Source: Ceratodon purpureus
Taxonomy: Eukaryota; Streptophyta; Bryopsida; Pseudoditrichales; Ditrichaceae
Length of the DNA: 64,000 nucleotides
Assembly (NCBI GenBank): GCA_014871385.1
Contig: CM026432.1
Location: 4,389,271 to 4,453,270, forward strand
Direction: 5' to 3'
In this document: in pieces, positions 11,280 to 23,600 of the stretch
How the letters are laid out: every line of letters starts with the position of its first letter
How positions within the stretch are numbered: the first letter of the stretch is position 1
Notes under the pieces: model-generated
Seen by the model: the letters and a program-made list of their open reading frames with translations, nothing else
What the model was told of the DNA's origin: nothing
The model's database searches: none
Translations under genes and position numbers: made by a program

Positions 11280-11353
11280 TGTCTGATCCCAGGTTCGAAC
11301 TGGGGACCTCTAGTGTGTGAGACTAGCGTGATAACCGACTACACCAACCAGAC
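11280..11353 (-). tRNA. tRNA-Val (anticodon CAC), mirrored copy
   Basis: Exact reverse-complement counterpart of 6503-6576. Anticodon CAC, intact T arm and acceptor stem. Together with the left arm this gives two divergent Val-Arg pairs in 5 kb. Confidence 0.88.
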
Positions 11354-13043
11354 ACCCACCGATACCAGGGTGATATCCTTGCTGAGATGGATGATCTCGA
11401 GAGAACCCCCGAAACCCGGATGCCAACTCAGCCCGTGCAGCAACCTAGTACCAATCTCCAATCAGCTAAATTTGTTCATTTCCATCCATTACCACTAATA
11501 AAACTATATCATTTTTTTATTACATCCCATCACCAAGAGAAAGAGAATTCCATTGCACTTTAAGACACATTTTTTGGACACCACATGAATAAGTTGTAAA
11601 TTTGTAAGATGTGTGTTATAGATATGCCTGATTCCCACCGTAGATTTTCATGTTTACGTGATGCACATTCTTGTTACCTTCATCTATTGGTTCCTCAAAA
11701 TTTTCTTAAATTTGGAGGGCCGCGAAAACAAGTATAGGCCCAAGTTTACCACAATGTTTGATTGAAATTACACTCACCCAAGATATTCCCTTCCCAAACT
11801 AGAGAAAATTCAAGTATGTTATCAAATGAGGTACAATGATTAACATGTGGGAAAAAAAAAACCAATCAAAGAGTAAAAGAAAAAAAGTGAAATCTATGTT
11901 CAATATGTGTTGTTTTGGTTGGGAGTCAAAATGGTTGCAAAAAAACTTGCCTACTTTCGGCCATTCAAGATTTTTTGGGAAACCTTACAAAATTAGTAGA
12001 CATTCACGGCAATGATGTATACCTCTCAACCAAAGAACCTTAGGCCAACATTGAATATGTCTAAAATGGGAATGTTGAGATTCATGTTTCATTCTTATTT
12101 TATTTTGAAAGTCATACTTTGAAGTGTTGTGTGATTTACATAATGTTTCACATTTATATTCATTTCAAACCCTATCTTTACCATTTATATTCATGTTTTA
12201 ACTTTTGAATGACCCTTGCCTTCTTTGGTTTTATTGTCATACTAATATGTTGGAGTTGATTATTTCCTAACCGGCTCTAACCATTCCTCACCAAAAACAC
12301 TTTAAAATCTTTCATTTTTGAAGCAAGAGTGAACAATCCAAAACTAAAGCTTTCTTAACATCTCTAACCATAGGACCTGACTTAAGACTTCTAGAAGATT
12401 ATGCACAAAAAGTTTCAGTACATTTGCCGACGTCGAGTAGAAGAAGATAGTGTTTGAGATAAGAAACACCGGTTTTTTTTAATCCTTTCCAAACAGGACC
12501 AACAAACTTTGACTTTTCTTTGTGTAAATGTTTTGCTCTATACAAGTTGGAGGTAATTTGTACTTATATGATGTGAATGATGTTAGTTACTTGTGCACAA
12601 ATTCTAGATTCAACAAAGAAGTGTAGCATTATCAAAAAGTTTTTATAAGGAACATGGGTTCATGTTATTGCTAATACTCATTTTGTTTTTTTGATATATC
12701 ATTTTTTGGTAGAATACAAATCCATGTGGTCAAAACAAAGGTTTATGTCTATTCTTAGAGGGGAAAAAAGAAGGGAAAAAGAGAACAAAATCTCTATCTT
12801 TTATGCAATAAAGAAAAAGTTTTTTTCAGCTTGACCGAAAAAGATGAGAAAAATTTGGCTCGTTATAGAATGAAAATCTTCCACTGTGTAAGAATTTTGT
12901 TTTGGATAATCATGTTGGACTGGTAGTTAGTTGCATTAAAAATTCCAAGGGTAGTTGAAGGCAAGGGTAGTTGAAGGGTGTATCAAAATTTTGGAGTTAC
13001 TGAGGAGTAGGAAAAATCACTTTGGCCACTACAAGTATGCCTT

Positions 13044-14322
13044 CCAATGTTTACTAGAAATTAAACTATATTCTCTGAAAGGTCTTAATAGCTTTGTTTA
13101 GGAATAAGGGGTAGTGTTACCGCCCTTTTAACAACTGTTTTGACGTCCTATGCCTAAGAAAATTTGTGGTTAATTGCGGGTAAGAATGTGTGGAGTTTCT
13201 GATTGGTCGTTTGCGGAAACTGTGCAAATTAGGCATAGATGTTTTACTTTTGTCCGAGTAAATCTCAATCTTAGCATTATTTGGTACATATAACCATAAG
13301 ATCTTAATGCTAAAGTCTAGAATGAAGACAAGGAGTTACTTAGGGTTATCTCATTCGGATCTTAAAAGAAGCTTCATTAATCATAGGATGGGATATATGA
13401 CCGTAGCCCCGTTTTATAAATTATGTTGATATACTATGGACATACTCAAAGTTGTTCATTGATATTTTGACAGGTAGGAGATTGTAGTGATGAAAAGGTG
13501 CTGATTTTTTTTAAGCCATAGGAGAAACTTCTTATTGTCAAACTTTGAAGCCTAGCCTAGAGTATTTGATGTATACCATAATGTGGGTGAGTTGGGTGTT
13601 TGATTAAGAATTTGGCTAACTATACTTTACAAAATAAAAAGTTTTACGATTCCTAGACCATGAGTCTTCTATTTGTGAAAGTTGGTTTTCCACAAAGCTC
13701 TTTGAATCCTCTATATACTCTAAATATTTCAAAATGTGAAAAGAAAGACTAATAATTTATTGAGAGTGACTAATACCCTCAAAACTTGATTATGCTTTAA
13801 AAGAACTTTAGGAGTTTATCAACTCTATGATATTTGTGATTTAATTAAAGTAAAGTTTTACTTTGTTGCATAATATTATGCAACTTATTTCCCAACATTC
13901 ATGCAACAACCTTATGTATTTTTATTTTTTATCAATAAACAATATATTTTTTTATTAAATCCATTAGGTAAAGAACGATGATTTCAAATGCAATTTATCA
14001 TACATTTTAGAGACATTATATGAACAAGTTCGCAATATTTAAGATGTCTCATATAAATATGTATAATTCCAGACCTAAACTTTCATATTTATTAGTTGTA
14101 CATTATTCTCTACACTTTCTATCAAGTTTTCACGATTTTCTTAGATTGTGATGTGTTGCAAACAGGCTAGTTTACCTTACATGGTTTATACGTGGTTTAC
14201 CTCACATTGAAAAAGCTCTCAGCGGAGTACGCTGATGAAAATAAAAAAACTCGCCAGCGTGGAAAGCTCCGCAGTCCAAGTGGCACGCCGACTCAGCAAC
14301 TCGCGCCAGTCCCAACCCACAC
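13044..14322. other. Non-coding region between the palindrome and sHSP copy B
   Basis: AT-rich, with no ORF of note. Part of it (13960-14130) resembles, in reverse orientation, a segment of the palindrome arms around 6200-6300 (loss of cell-wide words such as ACAAGTTCGCAATATTTAAGAT against ATCTTACAAATTTACAACTT), so a diverged member of the same AT-rich repeat family is likely present. GC content rises from about 14210 into the sHSP promoter. Confidence 0.5.
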
Positions 14323-14350
14323 TCTAGAAACCCGCGGAAACCTCTAGAAA
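14323..14350 (+). promoter_or_regulatory. Candidate heat-shock element cluster
   Basis: Three GAA triplets at 14327, 14337 and 14347 are exactly 10 bp apart in the context CTCTAGAAACCCGCGGAAAC, and two of them are in CTCTAGAA, one base from the canonical TTCTAGAA. This is the phasing expected of a gapped heat-shock element bound by HSF trimers. It lies about 340 bp upstream of the sHSP start and 70 bp upstream of a TATA-like box. Confidence 0.55.
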
Positions 14351-14419
14351 CCTCCACACAACTCTAAGCAACTCTCCACTTGTCTCAGCAGGTACGAGAC
14401 TCACTCACTGGGCCAGCGG

Positions 14420-14427
14420 TATTAAAA
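14420..14427 (+). promoter_or_regulatory. TATA-like box of sHSP copy B
   Basis: TATTAAAA at a plausible distance downstream of the heat-shock element cluster and about 265 bp upstream of the ATG, leaving a long C/T-rich 5' UTR (14440-14600). Confidence 0.4.
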
Positions 14428-14692
14428 TTCTCTCCCATTGAAACTCAAGCACCAAAACTACATCGCCATCGCCAATTACCCCCTGCATCCACTCTCTCGC
14501 CCTCATCTCTCTCACCAACCATCTCCTGCTCTCCTCTCCATGCGATCTCTCTCGCTCTTCATTCCGCGCTTCTTTTGAGCTCCCGTTTGGTCTTCTTTGG
14601 TGCAGATTCGAGCAAGTAGTGAACTAGCTTTGAGCTGGTTTTCAGCTAGTTTTGGTTGAGCTTCGCCAGTTTGAGGAGTTTCGAAGAGAGCG

Positions 14693-17600
14693 ATGGACTT
14701 CCCGCTGTTTCAGATTCTGAGCTTCCCTGATGAGCTGGAGAAGTCGCTGAACCCGCAGTCGCAGAAGTATGTGCGGGATACGAAGGCGATGGTGAGCACT
14801 GCGGTGGACGTGAAGGAGCTTCCGGATGCGTATGTGTTTGTGGCCGACATGCCGGGGCTGAAGTCTGCCGATGTGAAGGTAATGGAGGATTTTGGTGTGT
14901 TGAATATGGTGATCGGTTTTTGTTAGAGTTGGTTATGGTCGTGTTTGAGATTGGAGTTTGAGTTTGGAGGGGCGAGAGTAAGAGGTTCTGTTTTCGGTGC
15001 TGTGTGTTTGATGCAATGTGAGTAAGTCGCAGTGCTTTGATAGCGTTTTTGAAGTCGGTTGGGGGACGTCGCTATTCTGCGAGCGTTGAGAGGCGAGCGG
15101 AGAGCGGTGAGCGGTAACTTTTCGGATATTTTGATGAAAAGATGATTTAGAGCGGTGAGGATACGGTATTTTATGGATTGACAACTTTTTTTAGTTTTTA
15201 AAATTCTAAATATAGTTCGTAATGTGACCTATGGCCGTAGACAATTTCAGTGAAATGACTGGAGGACCTGGATCTATGGCCGTGGAAAATGTTGGTTTAG
15301 GGTTTAGGGCTGTACGGGCTTGCATTCGTGGAACGTTGACAGTTGAGACTTTGTATCTTTTTATACATGCTAAAGTAACCTTTCATATTACAACAACCTT
15401 TCAACCGGTCACCTCCTCAGATGCCTCCAACGATTCAAAACATCAAACTTCAATTGTTGATCACTTTTTGCCTTGATTCAACTCAGACTTCAGTGAATGA
15501 CTGCTTGAGCTTGAGTTGAATACACCGTGATCCTCTTTTGAACACAACATGTGTCTGCTAATAATTTTTCTGTCACAATTTCCAGGATCAAAATATAACA
15601 TTGTTGCACATAGTAATAGTTCTCAACCATTCGAATAGAGGATCGAAATCAAGTCTCTAGCAATCAACTTTGTTCTCTGATTTTCTTAATGTCTTCAGTT
15701 TCTCATTGCGTACATGCTTTGCGACCGAATACATGTAGTCCCCTGCAGATTCAAAACGCATCTCTTTATCTGGTTATACTGAATTGTGCCGAAAAGAAAG
15801 CCGTCAAAGGATTGGTTAGAATGGATTATACTTTCTCTCAAGGCCTAGTCCGAATTCGGTAGCTCTTCTTGGTTCTCCGCTTCGACAACGTATGAACTCG
15901 AAAATGTTCAGAAACAATCTTCTCTGCAAATTATTGTACGAAACACGGAACTGTTGGAATTGCCAGGAATCCTATATAGTTGAACCCGTCTGCATTTATG
16001 AAAATCTGAAAGTGCTCAGCAAGCGAAACAAGTTGGCAGGATACTCGGACGATGACTGTCGAATTTGTGATGAATGGCCGCATACTGAGGAACCTCAGTG
16101 TCGTTGGAAGATTCAAGAAGATGGACTATATGTCTCTCAGTTCAGTCCTCCTCGAGGTTTAGGGTTTCTTTCTGCAGAAGGGCCAGTTGAAGAGAAATCC
16201 ATACATCTCGGGACTAATTGATTGACTTGGCGACTACTCTGTTTCAATACTTAATGAGCTTCACCACAAATTGATGCTGCTTTACAGACTGGTAAATGGT
16301 GCTACAACAGTCAGAACACTTCCATCCCGTCTTCAGAGAGAAGCGGAAAATGAACGTACAACATGAGTTATTTTAAGAAAAGCTACACATCCACATTTTA
16401 TTACGAAATAGACTCATGCAAGTTCATTCTCATAGCAACAAGGCAATTCCGCAAGGATGTATTTCTATAGATGCCTCCTGATGACCCAAATGATCCCATG
16501 ATGTATATTGATTGCGCTTGGAAAGCAAATGACAGTGGTATTTTTCTAGATATAAGAGGCTGTAATCAAAACAGCCCTAAGTGGATAAAACAATTTGATT
16601 GGGTTACACGTCGTGAGCCAGTACTGGATGTGGAGGGCTGTCAGCCAACAGCCAATGTGGATAATAGAAATCCTAGCAAGCGTCCAAAACTGGAAGACAA
16701 TGGACTGTGACTACTATGCACACTAAGGAAGTCATTAGAACATACATGTGCAACGTAACAAACACACCTACGCACGTACAGCAATTGAAGACAGAAAAAC
16801 CCTCGTGGTCGGTGTGATGTGGTCAAAAGCTTTTACCCTAATCATTAACCTCCAACAAAGGTGGGTCATTAGTAGACCTCCCTCTCAATGAGAGTGCCGT
16901 AAAACTCCGATTGGTTTAGGGAGTCTGTAAAAAGGTTTGTTCGGGTCCGAGCACACTTAGGTGACTCCCTTCTAGACCCTGGAAAAGGTTTGTTCGGGCC
17001 CGAGCACACTTAGGTGACTCCCTTCTAGACCGTGGAAAAGGTTTGTTCGAGCCCGAGCACACTTAGGTGACTCCCTTCCAGACCCTGGAAAAGGTTTGTT
17101 CGGGCCCGAGCACACTTAGGTGACTCCCTTCTAGACCCTGGAAAAGGTTTGTTCGGGCCCGAGCACACTTAGGTGACTCCCTTCCAGACCCTGGAAAAGG
17201 TTTGTTCGGGCCCGAACACACTTAGGTGACTCCCTCCTAAACCCTGTAAAAGGATTGTTCGGTCCCGAGCACACTTCCGTGACTCTTTCTTAAACACGAT
17301 TTATCGGACCTCCTCAGGAATTAAATAGTTCTTTACATTGCTTTCTTAACAGTTTCTACAATGCTTCTGCGTATTCAGAGCGAATTTCACACCAAAATGG
17401 AGAAATGGAATCCAGTGCTACTGCAAATTTTGAGTAGTGGCCCTTTTAGTCTCACTACTTCAACATTGAAATAAATAAAGGTTTAGGTGTGCAAACAACG
17501 ATTCAGATATCACTAGTTGTCCAAGTACTTCAGAAGGCCACTCTCCAGGACTTGCTTCACCTCGTTGAAGCTAAAACTAGGTGCATGAATGAATGTATCC

Positions 17601-20600
17601 GACTCTGAGTCTAGAGCGCAAACTACACTGAACAAATAGTACAAGTGCTTGCAACTAGCCCACTGACCCCGCTTCCCAAGTGCCTGCATTGCCATCTCCT
17701 TGAAATACGGGCAAGTGCAGGCAGGGTGTTGCGAAATCGTCAGGTAATACTGCTGTACCTTTGGAAGCTTCCCAGAGTCCAATGTGACGATGCATCCCAG
17801 GGCTGGGGCTGGCAGCATGCACAACTTGCTCACCTTCGCATTCAACGACAAGGCAGAGGCACAATTATTGCTATGCTTCGTTGACGGGGCCTTCTTGTTC
17901 CGTCGGATAAGCTTTCCTGATCGCCGGGTAGGGAATTCATCCGGATTTGCCGGCGTAGGGTAGGCCGAGAAGTCCACTGCCGGTGCCCGGTCTTGAAAGA
18001 GTCTTCTTGGTGACATCTCCTTCTGCTGTGGGAGTCTAAAGCCTGCACTCTCTAGAGACAAGATCTCTTTCTTCGTGAGCTTGGTCCCAAGCTTCACGGG
18101 CCAAACCTCAGGTACCTTTGGCACCGATAAGACCCACTTCCGTCTACTACCCTTGACGCACCTGTCAATGTCGTCATTGCAGAAAAAGAACTGATGAGTC
18201 TCTACTCTGTCTTTTTTGTAGTTCTTCATGGGGCCCGTGTATGTCGGCGCAGCAGTGCTCTTTCCGTTCTGCACAATCCGTGCAACGCATTTTTTCTCAG
18301 TCACGGCATGCTGGGCGAAGCAGGCCTTGGCGGATGTCTTAGGAAGTCGTGCAATGTGCCACTCGGAAGGGTTGCAGGCGCTCTCCTCAACTGAAGTGAC
18401 GTGATGGTAGTGAACTGGAGGTGGAGAGTGGTTGGGGTGAAGGTCGGCTTGGTTCTCTTCGCTGCTTGTAGGGGACTCTGGTATTACCACAGTAGGAGGA
18501 TAGTCGCTCTCCCGGCGTGCGGCTCGGGTCTGGACACGAGGTCTTGACACGCTGATCTTATCTGGCCGATGAGACTCCCGTTCATCTCCGAAGGCAACAT
18601 CAGGTTTTCTTTTCAGAGAGACACAGACCTCCTCCCCTTCAAGATGCGGGTTCCTGGTGCACCATTCCTCTGCTCCTGGCATGTTCAGAATCGCTTCATG
18701 TAGAACTTTTGGGTTTCCTGTTCTTGCTGCAGATCTCTGTGCCCGTCGGAGCTTCAGCTCCTCTTTTGACGGACCTTTCCCAGGTCGCTCCCCCTTCAGG
18801 AACTGGAAGTAGGCAACGCATTGCATGAAGGCCCGTACAAAGTCGTCCACAGCGGCGACATATAAGTCGCTGCCCCGATCTCCGGACTGCTGCTTCCACC
18901 TGTTGTGGATTGATTCAGCAAGGTTGCAGGACGGCATCTCCGCGAGCTCATCTTCGCTGTGATTCTGCACACATCGTTGGTTAGGTTAGATAGCTAAGTG
19001 TTCAGTAACTGACTGTAGAGCAAGTTGCCTTAGATGTGACAAAGATTGAAAGGGGGAGAGTTTGATTACCAATTCCATGAAGCCTCCCCATTGGCGATAG
19101 CGGTGGTGCCAGAACGCGAGCCACGTTTCCAGATTTGAGAGCCCTTTTTCTGTGGCAGCGCCGGATGACATCCACCATGCTCGGATTGCCAAAAACTTTG
19201 TTTCAGCTTCTTCCATTGTCGTCGCGTTCTTGTACTGCTGGCAGAGCTTGATGTGCTGACCTCGCAGGTCCGGTCGAATGTCAGCCTTTGTATGTTGCTC
19301 CAAAGACTGCCTCCAATGGAACAGGCATGTCCTCTCCCTATCAATCATCCTCTCCGAGGCGTTACCGCTCCCATAGATTATGCGAACTGCGTTGAAGTTC
19401 GCTTGGGCACCGTCCGCCATGAAGCCCTTAAAGTTTACCTTCACAACCCCGTGGGTCTCCATGATAGCATTCAGATTCTTCCAGAGGACGGACTGGGCTG
19501 CCGTGTCCTCTGACTGCATGTCGCAAGCTGCGATTGTCATTATCCGACAGTAGGTGGGGTCATAGACGTGGCAGGCCATCGTTACCCAGTCCCTGACTCG
19601 CCTCACGTGGTCAAACATGATCCACGCGTTCTCCAAGTCACCGCCACTCTGCATACGCTTAACTAAATCGACTCCACTACCGGGCCCTACCTCAGACATC
19701 TTGAAGACATACACCTTCGCAGCGTCATCGCCTTGCCCCGGAAACAAGTTGTTTTGGATAAACTTCCAGTTGCTGAAGCCTCGCAGCATTCTGATGCTAT
19801 CCATGGTCCCAAAGCGCCTAACAGCCTTGAACGACGTAATGCAATTCCGGATGTTTGGGGAAGAAAGGTGCTTACAGCGGTCGAAGATTGGTTCCAGCTC
19901 CTCCAATCCCAGAATCTTCTGCGGTTCACCCTCCTTGGCCAGAAGTAATGGCCCAAGCAACTCCTTCGCTGTTTCCAGGACGATGGCGGAATTGGTGGCG
20001 GACGGAGTACGCTCCACCTGCTCCCTGATTAAGTTCTCTGTGTGTTCGACGAAGTCGCGGTTCTCGCCGGATTTCACTGGGTGGTTGTGAGTTCCCAAGT
20101 GAACGCACGCTCTCGTCATGTGAGGTCCTGCAGTGACATAGTAAATCTTTGCAGGGCAAAGTGCAATGCAGGTCGGTGGCGTACTGCAAGATTTACAAAG
20201 TACAGTTGAACTCTGCGGCGCAGTGAATCCGACTTCGAACAGTTTCTCGGAAATTCCATCCCACTCAGTCTCGTTCACTACCGCAGTCCTATTTTCACGT
20301 GACAGGTACTCACATTTGACATTGTCACAGCGGAGATGGCCAAGGCACGACGAAGATCGGAATGTCAGCTTGAGGTCGTTCTGAATATTCGAGGTAACTG
20401 TTCGAGTCCAGGGGTGGCCGTCATACTTCCTATCCATTCCACGTAACTGCTTCGCACCAGACTGATGGCCGTAAGCACCAAGGGGTGGGAACTCAAAAAT
20501 CACATCGCCGTTGTACACTGGTGGGAGGAACTGAACTTCCTGCAATCTAATTGCATTAAAATCAATGCGCGACAGAACACTCTTGGACCTCTTACGGATG

Positions 20601-23600
20601 CTAAGCTTCATGAGGCACTGAACGACACTCTCTGAAGGGGTGACAGCAACAGTAGACGCAACCGAGGACTTCGCAGAGACAAGCACTTCCTCACGATTAT
20701 CATTTGGAATTGGCACTGTCCTCTCCTTGCTCTCATGGATTGCAGTCTTCTCTATGGTCTCATGGATTACACTCTTCTCCTTGCTCTCATGGATTACACT
20801 CTTCTCCTTGCTCTCCTGGATCTCAGTGGTCTCTTCTGCGTTTTCACTATCGGAGTCATCACTCAACTCATAGATTGTTTGAAGACCTGGCTCGGCTTTG
20901 ACCTTCCTCAACAACGGTTCAGGCTCAATGCACACTGTTGTGGACGACCGAGGAGTAAGCAGTTCAGTAGACGCACCTAGCCTAGACTCCGGAACTCCGT
21001 AAACTCTATACTTCCCAGGTTTCAGCACCCAAAACGTTCCAATCTCATTTTGAGTTGACAACTGACCCACTGCATGCGAGAGTCCACCAGTAATGTCGTC
21101 AAGAAACTCCTCTTCTACATGCAGAGAGTCCTCCCGAAACCGAAATCGAAGACTCAGAGTTGTGGAACTTATCATAGCACACCCATCTACACCCAATGGA
21201 AAGGTAATCGGGACAGAGTGCGAGTCAGCACAAAGGTAGGCCATTCCGGGCAGATTAAGTGGCACTCGCAACAATGACCCGAGTTAGCAGAAAGTAAGCG
21301 CAGGAGATTACACATAAACAAATAAGCACAGAAGCATCACAGAAACAATACTGTTCGAAACCTATTAACAATCAAAAGTTCAGAGAGTGAGAAGCATCAT
21401 CATCGTGGCTTTAACTTTAATCATTGCTGAACTGTATCTACCTGTATTTGAATTAATGAGTTGAGAAGTACTATAGCTCTGGACGTGGCGGTCGATTAGG
21501 CTGGCCTAATCACAATACTAATGATAAAGGCTGCGATAACAGAGCCATGACATATTATGACGGCAAACCTACAATCAATAACAGCATCTTGGATAAAATC
21601 AAACAGTGAGAAGTACATTGGAACCATGTACATCTTCATGATGTAGAAGTATCTAATTACTGCACTGCCCACTAATGTATATCAGACTTGGCGGCTGCGC
21701 TTTTTAGATCTCTCACCACTGTTCGTGTCTTTGATACTATTTTCTTCTGGCCCTTCCATGCTCTCAACTGCATAGCATCCACTACTCTTTAGCTTACGTC
21801 CTCTAGGGCGGGGGGTACTTCTTAATAAAAGCCTAGAGTACGTTCCAGGTTTGATGACCCCTACTCTTGCATAGCCATGGGATGCTTTACTTGAATTGCC
21901 CTGGCTGCGCTCAACATTAGCCAGAGCTGGTTGAAGCGACTCACCACAGCCTTTCTCATCCACAGTATGGACGTGATCGATGGGGGCATCTACTTCGTTG
22001 CAGTCAGGAAAGTTGCATTCCGGAACTGGTTCAAAAGGACCTTGGAATTCATCTAAGGACACGCGCTCATCTCCCTCCTGCTGTGAACCTGAAGCTAGGT
22101 GAGTCGAGGACTGGAGCGGGTTGCTATCCATCTCGTCCGAAGCTTACAAGTATCTACACGGGCATGGAAAGTCTGATAGTGAATTCTGATACTGGATGAG
22201 GCCTTCACTTCACTTATATAGAGAATGATAGTACCAAGCGTGGAGTTGCCCTCTTCCAAGATTTGTTTTTTTAAAGTGCGTTACATTGATGGACGCCGCT
22301 AATAGAAGTCGGCGGTTTTTTAATAAGGTGGTTAACATACAGTAAGTTACTGACAGTACGAAAGTTGAACTAACTTTCTGGGTCCAACAATGAAGTCCTA
22401 GATATTAAAATCTTACCACATTAATGTCATAGTGCATTCGAGAAAATTTGAACATTTAGTCTATTCATAGATTGTTGTGTCGAAGGAAGTCATGGATTAA
22501 AAAGAGGCTCTCATACTAGCATTCAGAGAGATGATAACCAGGTCGAGTGCGAAAGCTAAGCTCGAATTTAGTCGGGCAGCTGGAAGAGAGCGACGTCAAG
22601 AGAGGTTACGGAGGTTAGCGTTTAGGGACGGTTTAGGTACGCCATACAACTTGCGTTCAGCAATGGGAAGGAAGGGAGGGAGGTCTAATCAAGCAGGTGT
22701 CAACAAGGAAATGGGTGACGGCGTCGGGTTTGACGATGGAGAGGTTCAGCCAATTAAACTATCGTTTCTAGATGCAGATGGTTCTTCACCTAAGAAACAA
22801 ACTACAAGAGAGGTAAGCCAAAATGATGTCCCCAATTATTATTCTAGTCAGACCATAGATTTTATGATGGAGACTCTAGGTAGTTATCGAGTTGGTGGTG
22901 ATTTACATCCTAAATCTAGGGTTTAGCTTTCGAAAGCACTTGGTGCACCTCGCAGATCCTGTCCCTGTCTCTTCGAACCCTCAAGCACTCTGAATGCTCG
23001 TACGCTCCCACTCATTTTCGTGCCTGCATTCCTCCCTGAACCGTGTCCTATGTTCTCGAATTTACAAGTACCGGAATGAGCAAACCCAATTTGTATCTTC
23101 TGGATTGTTTGCGCAGGAAGGGGGATCACAGTCGAGTGAGTCCTCTTCGGGTCAAGCGAGGGTGCTGCGGCAGAGCAAGTACCCTTCAAGGGGACTGAAA
23201 TCTGTAGCGGAATCCTCTTCCGGTTCGAAGAGTCCGAGGATGGCAGACACGACACCATCATGCGGCGTTGGAGATGAAGATCGGATGCAAGCTGAGCAGG
23301 TAATTCAGCCACCCACACTTCTATTTCTGTTGGGTTGGTGGGGAGCAGTGTTGTAGGATTGTGAGACTTCGAACATTGGAGAAGCGTGGATGAGTCTGCT
23401 CGGCAAGGAACTAACTGTAGGGAGAGTAGAGTTGGCGTCTTGAACTGATAGTAACTCTCTTCTTGTAATCTGCAATTCCGCAAGCGAATGAGATCATCTG
23501 CTCCTGGAGCAATCCGTATTTCTAATTCCATCGTACCTCTAATTCATTCTTTTATTGAATTACATTATGAGACGAGTTGCAGTCTCAAAGATACCAGTAC

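Larger units (their letters stand above)
9456..13043 (-). repeat. Right arm of large inverted repeat (palindrome)
   Basis: Mirror of 4813-8511. The inner end is AGGATTCAAGAAAGG (9456) and the outer end GTATGCCTT (13043). It is three 37-bp units shorter than the left arm and carries scattered single-base differences (for example GTTTAGGTT against CTTTAGGTT, and TAGATGGGG against TATATGGGG in the left-arm orientation). It contains the mirrored tRNA pair and the mirrored LINE remnant at about 9456-9720. Confidence 0.9.

Noticed and set aside
1..18582. 1-2489 and 16094-18582 as long terminal repeats of a retrotransposon
   Set aside because: They are internal MULE sequence, contain transposase exon and array, lack TG...CA ends, primer-binding site and gag-pol between them.
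19617..20090. 157-aa frame on plus inside the transposase gene
   Set aside because: Antisense shadow of the transposase catalytic exon, which has clear conserved motifs on minus.
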